From Phoronis ovalis (Eukaryota; Phoronida; Phoronidae), in the NCBI GenBank assembly GCA_028565635.1, contig JAOXYB010087607.1, positions 5,837 through 22,486 of the forward strand: a stretch of 16,650 nucleotides of DNA, read 5' to 3'. A model generated the notes under the pieces. That model saw only the letters and a list, made by a program, of their open reading frames with translations. It was not told where the DNA came from and made no database searches. Each line of letters starts with the position of its first letter. The stretch's first letter is position 1. Shown piece by piece: positions 1-6,193 of the stretch. Made by a program: the position numbers and the translations under genes.

Positions 1-630
1 AGTTATCTCCTGTTTTAATAGACAGTGCTTTCTGATTTCTTGATGCAGGAACCGAATAGGGACCGCACAGGGGAATTAAGATAATTAATTTTGGGAGTTA
101 TTTGCAGTGAGAATAGGTTTATACATTTTGGTACCTTATAGTTTACAGTCTCTTGTGCTGGAACAGTATAGGTTCTAACCCCGGAGTAAAGGAATACGAG
201 TTCTGTGTTCGGTTCTCCGATGCGGGGTTCTGTGCAAGGAAATATTTGGTGTTTTTCTTAGCTTTGCATATTTTAACATGACAATCATCGAATATATAAT
301 TGCAATAGGCAATCCAGGATGGTTTCTATTACAACTCGTTTAATGATGTCGCTATCTGAATCATTTGTACTTGATTACCTCCGGGCTGATTATGTAGTGA
401 TATTTACAACATCATGCTCATTGCTGGGTCAATAAAGTTAATACGAAGATTCAGTGAAATACGTACAAAGTCATGTAGCTTATCTAAAATGTAGGCAAAT
501 ATAGGAAATATAGGCATTGATCTATGTGCAAATTTTAATGGATAATCAAATAGGTCGAATTACCACTTATAAGTAGTTAGAACTGACAGCTAAATAATGC
601 CACAATACAGAACGTGGTAACAGGTACAAG

Positions 631-671
631 TATATAACCGGGTATATAACCCCTATATAACATACTCAGAG
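631..671 (+). promoter_or_regulatory. Candidate TATA cluster and initiator
   Basis: Three copies of TATATAAC lie at 631-638, 643-650 and 654-661. An initiator-like TCAGAGC follows at 665-671, about 25-35 bases from the first two copies. A good splice donor, GTAAGC, starts at 687, and the next strong acceptor, TTTTTGTAG, ends at 1505. This suggests a very short 5' UTR exon of about 20 nt and an 819-nt intron leading into the coding exon at 1506. The link is inferred from spacing alone. In DNA this AT-rich, TATA-like words also arise by chance. Confidence 0.22.
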
Positions 672-893
672 CACCTTCACGGACCAGTAAGCGGATAAAT
701 AGCATTTATCGTGTGCCTTGTATAATTAATAAATTGTTCGTGAATAAAAGCTTAAAAGGGGGCAATGATAGTGTTTATATAGTGTTTTTATGCTTGCATA
801 CATCTGTTCAATTTTCGATCCGAGTCAAAGGGTACATTTTTCTCATTACATATTTAATACAGGGTGTATTTCTCGTAAAATACATTTACAAAA

Positions 894-918
894 AAATATG
901 TAAAAGTTTTACATATTT
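894..918. repeat. 25-bp perfect palindrome, 1-nt spacer
   Basis: The arms 894-905 and 907-918 are exact reverse complements of 12 bases each, separated by a single G at 906. The core reads TAAAAGTTTTA. As RNA or extruded DNA it would form a hairpin with almost no loop. The longer palindrome at 5590-5632 has the same design. No function is evident. Confidence 0.7.
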
Positions 919-1510
919 CGTGCAAGTTATTCACCACTGGGTACGCTTTGGAAGATTGCGAATATGGTATACATTTCGGTTGAGATACTTTACAAAAGGG
1001 TACATACTTTATGTTTTTTTCATTTGCCAATGGGTCAATATTTGGTAAACTTTATGTACTACAGGGCAGCTAGGTTTTTTTTAAATATAACCATTCAAAT
1101 CTCGCTTTGCTATATTAAAAACGTCATAGTCCATGGTCATTATCGGTGTTAATAAAAGTACAGAACAAAGTTTGAGGATAAAATCCTTATTACATCATAA
1201 TAGAAGCAATTCTCATTTAACTTGGCAGTGTTTTTTAATTCACTATTTTTATTCCATCAGTTCAATTAATCTAAATAGTTCAGTCAAAATTTTTGACGTA
1301 AAATATTTCGGTTTTTTTACTCACTTATTTTATTACTAATTTCGATTTACAACAATTTATTTCCAAGGCATTCTTCTTTTATTGCTCTGATTTTATCTAT
1401 TTTGCATATTTTATGTCCAACAAAAATAAAGAATACAATATTCAGCAAAGAGCTGTTATGGAAACTGCTTTCAAACCATTTAGATTTATTTTTTAATTTT
1501 TGTAGGTGCT

Positions 1511-1516
1511 ATGTAA
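1511..1516 (+). promoter_or_regulatory. Start-stop upstream ORF (ATGTAA)
   Basis: An ATG directly followed by TAA lies 12 bases upstream of the ATG at 1528, inside the exon that begins after the acceptor at 1505. If this is 5' UTR, ribosomes would meet a minimal start-stop element before the real start. Such elements are known in other systems to stall ribosomes and lower downstream translation. The effect here is inferred only. Confidence 0.35.
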
Positions 1517-1527
1517 ATAAACTAAAC

Positions 1528-2028
1528 ATGTCATGGGATTCTGAATTAGATTCACCGAGAACCTCAACCTCAAGCACGCCGGACTTGAGCGCCATCTCGT
1601 GTGATGTAGATGATTGTGATCAAGAACTGGTGAATCTTCAAGGTTTTGTGAGCGGTATAAATGTACAGGATATTTGTCGACCTTTATCACCAGTATTAGA
1701 AACTACGGCATATGAGCAAATTTCTGTAAAAAGTGTTTACAGACCTCGAAAACAGATGAAAGAGAAACGAAGGAGACTGGCAGATTTAAAGCCGCCGACG
1801 GTTAATTTTGCTCCTCTGCTTGTGTCGAATTCTCCTCTGTTAACAACTATGCTCCAGGCCCCACCGCTAGCAATGCGAAAAGTATTAACTAACAACCTTA
1901 ATGAATTACCAATAGACTTATCTATGGCGACAAAACAAAAACTACCGCATTCCATATCACAAGCAAGGCAACAAAATATTGGTGAAATTTCAGACGAGCC
2001 TCTAGATTTAAGAATCAATTTCAAGTAA
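1528..2028 (+). CDS. Hypothetical Ser/Thr-rich basic protein, CtBP motifs
   Basis: This encodes 166 residues in one exon. I do not recognise the family. The start ATG at 1528 sits in a strong invertebrate context, AAACATG. The frame is open further upstream, but an intron-like pyrimidine tract and acceptor (TTTTTGTAG) end at 1505, so the exon probably begins at 1506. Residues 1-35 are acidic and rich in Ser/Thr with SP and TP sites. A basic cluster at residues 72-83 (RPRKQMKEKRRR) could be a nuclear localisation signal. Residues 95-115 are rich in Leu and Pro. PIDLS at 128-132 and PLDLR at 158-162, four residues from the C-terminus, fit the PxDLS-type motif bound by the CtBP corepressor. No zinc finger, homeodomain or other DNA-binding fold is visible. 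The inferred role is a small nuclear adaptor recruiting CtBP. The C-terminus is complete (TAA at 2026-2028). A poly(A) signal is uncertain: ATTAAA at 2819 or AATAAA at 3021. Confidence 0.6.
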   Translation: MSWDSELDSPRTSTSSTPDLSAISCDVDDCDQELVNLQGFVSGINVQDICRPLSPVLETTAYEQISVKSVYRPRKQMKEKRRRLADLKPPTVNFAPLLVSNSPLLTTMLQAPPLAMRKVLTNNLNELPIDLSMATKQKLPHSISQARQQNIGEISDEPLDLRINFK

Positions 2029-2049
2029 TATGATTTATTTAGTTGTTAC

Positions 2050-2181
2050 TTGAACGCGTACTCATTCAAGGAGGCTTACAAACATCGTATCGTTAGTACC
2101 AATATCTGGGACCATTATACTGGTGCATTTAACAAGGCTGAGGGAGTTTTTGAAATACCTAATGTAGTTAAAGTGGAATAA
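2050..2181 (+). pseudogene. Possible C1q-domain relic
   Basis: A frame of 43 codons, open from 2050 to a TAA at 2179-2181, contains TGAFNKAEGVFEIP. This resembles the conserved start of C1q domains (N...G..YN...GVFTAP), including the aromatic-x6-Phe spacing. The Gly-x-Tyr-x-Phe that should follow is missing: VKV is found instead, and then a stop. There is no upstream collagen region and no ATG in frame. C1q-domain genes are very abundant in bivalves, so a dead fragment is plausible. It lies 22 bases after the stop of the preceding gene and could be part of its 3' UTR. The match is short and could be chance. Confidence 0.3.
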
Positions 2182-2339
2182 TAACACTGAGGAAGAAAAT
2201 TTAAAACCACATCTTTTCACGGATAGAGGATTAATGCATGACTTTGCAAAATATGCTTATAGATGCAAATGTAGACATTTGCCCTTAACATAAGAAGCAC
2301 AATCTGCACAAATGCGTACTATTTTAGAAACATTTTCCC

Positions 2340-2614
2340 ATTTTTGAAAAAAAGGTATTCAGTCACTAGTAATATAAGCCAGCTTCCTAGTAGCTAAATG
2401 TCTGAATAATTTTTATATCATTTTTTGTTTAAATTATGATGATTCGATCATTTCAAGCTGAAATCCGTATACCAACCAGACAGCAGTGATATTGATAAAG
2501 CTACATTGCAATTACTTTTATATTTATAGTGGTCATGTTTTTTAGTTCGATTGCACATAGCAGTTTTGTAACCGATTTTTGAAAAAAGGTATTCAGTCAC
2601 TAGTAATGTAAGCC
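2340..2614 (+). repeat. Pair of ~40-bp direct repeats
   Basis: The first copy (2340-2380) and second copy (2575-2614) share ATTTTTGAAAAAA, GGTATTCAGTCACTAGTAAT and TAAGCC. They differ by one extra A in the first copy and one A/G change. The start-to-start distance is 235 bases and the DNA between is not repeated. The near identity implies a fairly recent shared origin, perhaps two fragments of one dispersed repeat family. Confidence 0.75.
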
Positions 2615-3125
2615 CAGGTAACAATATTAATCAGGATTCTTTACTCATTGCAAATTTTGTATTTTATAAGATCCAACGCATATGGCAGAATGCGATTACG
2701 TAGTGACAATGTAGAAAGGTGCGTTACATTGCATCGGTGTCTATGCATGTATACTTGTACATAATATATTTATATATAAACATTCAAACAGTATTAACTT
2801 CTTTTTTAAATATAAACAATTAAACAAAAATGTTCATTGTTATTCCATGTCTTGCATAGGTTTTCTAGTTTTAAAGAAACCAGGTTTTGCTGCAATAAGG
2901 ACCATCACTCATTTTCAAGGAAATGGTCGAGTTTGAATTTTACTAATAGATAATGAAACAATCAAAGTTAGAACATGAACACTGGTTCATTCAAAACGAT
3001 ATGCGTTATAAATAATCAAGAATAAAAGGTGTACGTATTTAAACGTATTTAAACAAACTCTGTAACACTGTTGTAAAACCATGCATAAAAGAAAATTTTT
3101 GGGGATGCGTGTTCCTATAAACAAC

Positions 3126-3141
3126 GTTATTTTAAAATAAC
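3126..3141. repeat. 16-bp perfect palindrome
   Basis: GTTATTTTAAAATAAC reads the same on both strands without a spacer. In AT-rich DNA such a site can occur by chance, and no role is assigned. Confidence 0.5.
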
Positions 3142-3285
3142 CACACCGAGACACTTCTTATCTCAACTCATTAACGCGACTTTGATGTATAAAAGTGAAT
3201 AAAGTTACCAGCGGAAACACACTTCCTGACAACCTTATCGTCTCCTATGCGACTTTGTTATAAACTGATGAATAAATGTAGCGTA
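3136..3285 (+). repeat. Degenerate ~73-bp tandem repeat
   Basis: GCGACTTTG occurs at 3176 and again at 3249. Both copies are followed by TATAAA and then GAATAAA, and both are preceded by CACTTC and a TTAT-like segment. I read this as about two diverged copies of a 73-bp unit, with boundaries uncertain to about 10 bases. No coding potential is seen. Confidence 0.45.
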
Positions 3286-3797
3286 ACAGTCTTTTTTTTG
3301 GAAACAGTTGAAAAACTGTAAATTCCATCAAAACTTTGGAATCAAATTAATTCACCCAACTAATATGCCCTATGAACATTACACTATGACGAAGTAACTG
3401 AACTCGTAACCAAAACTAAATTATACAGGCGGAACCACCACTGATCAACGCTCTCCCCAAAAACATAACATTTTGTTATTAACTATTATGGCGTTTATTT
3501 GGAATAATACGGTAATTCATAAATCTGGTCTACAGTAGAAGATTTAATTTATATAGATTATTCGTTATCCTGCTTAAAAAAAAATTATGAGATCTAATTT
3601 TATAGGCTTTTAGCCTTTTTGACGTAAATCATTTTTCTTTTTATAATTTTTGTTTCTTCTAAATCAGCAATTCGTGGTAACACGGGAATCTTGTTTCAAA
3701 CAGCAGTTCAACACTAGATGTCACTACCAAGTAATGTGCCCTCAATAAGAGTCGCCAATTTCTATTTTCTTATAAAAAGTTAAACTTCGCCCCAAAG

Positions 3798-3823
3798 TAA
3801 TAATAATAATAATAATAATAATA
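3798..3823 (+). repeat. (TAA)n microsatellite
   Basis: This is a perfect TAA repeat of about eight and a half units, preceded by AAAG and followed by TAGTAC. It is non-coding, and its length is likely to vary between individuals. Confidence 0.92.
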
Positions 3824-4296
3824 GTACTATATTACCAATACTACAATATATTTTTGTGTATATAGCCGCCCTATATAGTAGATCAAATGAGCTTTATAAG
3901 AAAGACATAAAAACCTAACAATGCAAACAAAACGAAATGGATAAAACAATATATTATACTATAAAGTTACGTGCGAGTTGGGGTTGAAGCGATGTGTGTT
4001 CTTTGAATGATTCATCCGATCTTAGCTAAAATATATGTCACAGTTTTTGAACCACACATCTGATAACCTAATGCTGAGAAAAATTATTACCGGTATATTT
4101 TAGCAAGCCAAAGTGAAAACAGAATGTTTACCGTTCTAAATTTGTGGATTTTTTTAATTTTCTAATGATAGAATTCTTTGTAACAAAAATATTTCATGAA
4201 ATCTTATGTTAAATCATCGTCCAAAATGTGCGCGATAGTGCGCCACCTACATTTCATTCATTTGGACTAAAATATATTAGGACAAGAGCCGCATTG

Positions 4297-4543
4297 AGGG
4301 GGGTAGGGGGTACCCCCCAAGGCACTTAAAAATCGGCAATGCTCGCTGCTCGCACTTAAGAAGAAAAATTGACAACCAAAAAAAAAGTCGTCAAAACAAA
4401 ATAGTTCACATCCAAAATATAATGTTTGCCAAAAGATATTGCTCGCTGTTCGTACTTAACAGATCAAGGCAAAGCTCGCTGCTCGCACTAAACAGACCAC
4501 ATGCTCGCTTCTCGCGATACCCCCCCCCCCCTCCTACAGCCCT
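4297..4543. mobile_element. hAT-like MITE with 8-bp target duplication
   Basis: This 247-bp insert is flanked by exact direct repeats of CCGCATTG at 4289-4296 and 4544-4551. The ends are imperfect inverted repeats: AGGGGGGTAGG on the left, and AGGGCTGTAGG as the complement of the right end. An 8-bp target duplication and ends of AGGG type fit the hAT superfamily, although the leading base of the usual (C/T)AGGG is not conserved. The element has no coding capacity and is therefore non-autonomous. Inside are four copies of a GCTCGCTGCTCGCACTTAA-like word (4341, 4441, 4474, 4503) plus G-runs and a C-run near the ends. It sits within the larger inverted repeat, so it inserted later. Confidence 0.75.
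4341..4519 (+). repeat. Internal ~20-bp subrepeats of the MITE
   Basis: Four copies start at 4341, 4441, 4474 and 4503, each opening with GCTCGCT and continuing as (G/T)(C/T)TCGC. The first three end in ACTTAA or ACTAAA. The last three are 33 and 29 bases apart, while the first is 100 bases from the second. Internal subrepeats are common in MITEs and may be transposase-binding sites, which is an inference here. Confidence 0.7.
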
Positions 4544-4755
4544 CCGCATTGTTCCAGGATAATTTCCAAAGTTAAGCAAGCCTTATTATGTTCAAGACAA
4601 CGTTTCTTTTGTAAAGTACAAAAAGTGTTACTAGGGATCACGTTAGATGTAAACCAGCTGTAACTCAGATAAATGATATTGTCCTTGTTGCGCCTATAAA
4701 TTATCACATCACCTCACAGCTTAACATGTTACATTATAGCCGTTCTGTTGTTCAA

Positions 4756-4893
4756 TAGCCCTCCAAACAACTCAGTCATAGCGTGTGACGGTCCCGTAAA
4801 TGTTTGTGCTAATCGCCCAGTTCATAGCCCTCCAAACAACTCAGTCATAGCGTGTGACGGTCCCGTAAATGTTTGTGCTAATCGCCCAGTTCA
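4756..4893 (+). repeat. Exact 69-bp tandem duplication
   Basis: The unit at 4756-4824 is repeated without a visible change at 4825-4893. The pre-existing TTCA before the first copy matches the end of each unit (TTCA at 4751-4754, 4821-4824 and 4890-4893), and a further TA at 4894-4895 starts a third copy. The period is a multiple of three, so a short frame of about 64 codons shows a 23-residue repeat, but it has no start context or homology that I recognise. The identity means the duplication is recent or kept uniform. Confidence 0.9.
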
Positions 4894-5589
4894 TACATTA
4901 ATTAAGCTGTTTAAGAAAACGACACAAATCCAAACGTACTGAATGTAGGTGGCGTATTGTCGCGAATAATTCAGACAGCTATTTAACATGGAGTTTCACA
5001 AAATAGTTTTTTTTAGAAAAAGCTCTCATTAGAAATTTAGTTAATTCACAAATTTTGAATGACAAATATTTCGTTTTCACTTTGGCTTACTGAAATATTC
5101 GGGTAATAGTTTTTCTCTGTAATATGCGATGAGATATAAGGTTCCGACACATAGCAAAGTCAGATGCTGATAAGCGAATGCCGTAATATATATTTCGGTT
5201 TTTATTCCATCATATTAAACGGCATACATTTCCCCCGCTCACCATCAGTGTATTACGCAAGCTGCGTCACACAGTGAATTTGTTCATTAAGTCAATATAC
5301 AGTTATGAGCAGTTTTCTACCACACTTGTGTAAAAATTGTTTAATTCGAAACTTTTAAGATAACTTTCATTTGCTATTCTAATACTATATCACGACTGGA
5401 CACATTATAATAACTTCAAAGAAACATCGTTACCCCTTTGTTGCTCTCGCCTTAATTATAGATGACGAACAAAGAAAATGAAAATCTTGCTTTTTATTTC
5501 TCCATGAGCGAAAAGGAATGACAAACTAAAGAATCTATCGTAGAAATTTGCCTAATGCACTTCTGACAAAATATAGGGATTGTTTAACC

Positions 5590-5632
5590 CTAGGATATAT
5601 AAAACTCTAAGTTAGAGTTTTATATATCCTAG
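5590..5632. repeat. 43-bp perfect palindrome, 1-nt spacer
   Basis: The arms 5590-5610 and 5612-5632 are exact reverse complements of 21 bases, separated by a single G at 5611. The arms begin CTAGGATATATAAAACTC. An 11-base direct repeat, GTTTAACCCTA, occurs at 5582-5592 and 5632-5642, overlapping the palindrome ends. The absence of any mismatch points to a recent origin, for example by template switching during replication or insertion of a very small palindromic element. Confidence 0.9.
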
Positions 5633-5682
5633 TTTAACCCTATGGTCCGGGGGTTATCTGTAAGCTTTGTAAGGTAGTCTGT

Positions 5683-5695
5683 CCGCCAGATGGCG
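5683..5695 (+). promoter_or_regulatory. CTCF-like motif
   Basis: CCGCCAGATGGCG fits the core of the CTCF-binding motif shared by bilaterian animals (roughly CC-N-C-CAG-R-TGGCG). It lies about 500 bases upstream of the NWD2-like start codon. Shorter AGGTGGCG matches occur in both arms of the large inverted repeat (4241-4248 on the minus strand, 4947-4954 on the plus strand). Binding is not shown by sequence alone. Confidence 0.3.
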
Positions 5696-5718
5696 AAGTC
5701 CCACAAGCAATAGTGCCG

Positions 5719-5735
5719 CACGTGTTCCGGAACAC
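5719..5735. promoter_or_regulatory. E-box overlapping a 14-bp palindrome
   Basis: CACGTG at 5719-5724 overlaps the perfect palindrome GTGTTCCGGAACAC at 5722-5735. The E-box is a typical bHLH-binding word. The palindrome could be a site for a dimeric factor, and its inverted TTCC/GGAA core also resembles paired ETS half-sites. Its position about 460 bases upstream of the NWD2-like start suggests a regulatory role, but this is unproven. Confidence 0.3.
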
Positions 5736-6193
5736 AGCTGGTAACCAAGGACAACGATATATGAATAGCCCAAATCAAACATGTGGTTAAGGTTGAATAG
5801 ACTGTTGTATTATCAAAATAGAACCCCTGTTTGTATTTTCATTATATGTTACGAGACTTTGACATCCCGTACACTTCGTAGAATAAAGTTTATATGGGCT
5901 TTATCGAAATAGAGAACATAAATCAACTTGTGTCTCTACTGGTGTGTGTACGACCAGCTCTTTAGATCATAGAAGGCACGATAGACGGGATAGCTGGACG
6001 TAACTGAACTATCTGTGATTCGTAATGATTCGTAGTAATATGTACTCATATTAATCTGAAAAATTTACATGGTGATTGAAATAGAATGCCGTTGACTGAG
6101 TGCCTACTATTACAGATATGAACACGTTTGAATAAGGCACCAGTGTACTGAGCTTGGGACGATAAGAATATAAGGAAAACATTGTCCTTGAAG

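Larger units (their letters stand above)
1..1505. other. AT-rich upstream region, no firm gene
   Basis: I find no convincing coding exon here. An open stretch of about 110 codons at 713-1048 (+) starts only from GTG. Its translation is dominated by F, I, Y, K and V, as expected from AT-rich DNA, so I do not call it a gene. A pyrimidine-rich stretch ending in CAG at 48 is followed by 11 open codons, a TAA, and an AATAAA at 431-436. This could be the last exon of a gene to the left, but the support is very weak. GGGTAC/GGGTGT-type words recur at about 830, 862, 938 and 1000 with no clear period. The region could hold the promoter and first intron of the gene at 1528-2028. Confidence 0.5.
2182..4048. 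other. Non-coding, repeat-containing intergenic DNA
   Basis: There is no open frame of note on either strand. The region holds a ~40-bp direct repeat pair (2340-2380, 2575-2614), possible poly(A) signals (ATTAAA 2819; AATAAA 3021, 3198, 3271), a short 10-bp tandem (CGTATTTAAA at 3034-3043 and 3044-3053), a 16-bp palindrome at 3126-3141, a degenerate ~73-bp tandem at about 3136-3285, and a TAA microsatellite at 3798-3823. Confidence 0.6.
4049..5145. mobile_element. Long imperfect inverted repeat, foldback-like element
   Basis: The left arm (about 4049-4268) matches the reverse complement of the right arm (about 4928-5145) along most of its length, with small gaps; I judge about 70% identity by eye. 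Exact blocks shared between arms include AAGCCAAAGTGAAAAC (left 4106-4121), TTCTAATGA, ATGTTAAAT and CGCCACCTACATT (left 4241-4253). The arms enclose about 660 bases, which contain a later hAT-like insertion and a 69-bp tandem duplication but no transposase-like frame. It may be an old non-autonomous DNA transposon with long terminal inverted repeats, or two copies of one repeat family inserted in opposite directions. I could not find a clear target duplication at the outer ends. Confidence 0.75.
5146..6193. other. Region upstream of the NWD2-like gene
   Basis: No coding exon is seen. The region contains a near-contiguous palindrome (5590-5632), a CTCF-like word (5683-5695), an E-box with an overlapping 14-bp palindrome (5719-5735), and probably the promoter and 5' UTR of the gene starting at 6194. 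No clear TATA box at a fitting distance was identified. An acceptor-like ATTACAG ends at 6115, so part of the 5' UTR may lie in a separate upstream exon. A five-codon upstream ORF (ATG 6118-6120, TAA 6133-6135) lies before the start. Confidence 0.5.

Noticed and set aside
17-96. Last coding exon of a gene to the left (acceptor at 48, TAA at about 84)
   Set aside because: Only 11 codons without recognisable content; the acceptor is ordinary and an AATAAA at 431 is not enough support.
713-1048. 111-codon open frame on the + strand
   Set aside because: It begins at GTG, has an AT-driven composition (F, I, Y, K), no recognisable domain and no start context. A short frame at 964-1152 overlaps it in another phase.
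4748-4942. 64-codon frame with a 23-residue repeat
   Set aside because: The repeat is simply the translation of the exact 69-bp tandem duplication in non-coding DNA. It lacks an ATG start in context and lies inside a transposon-like structure.
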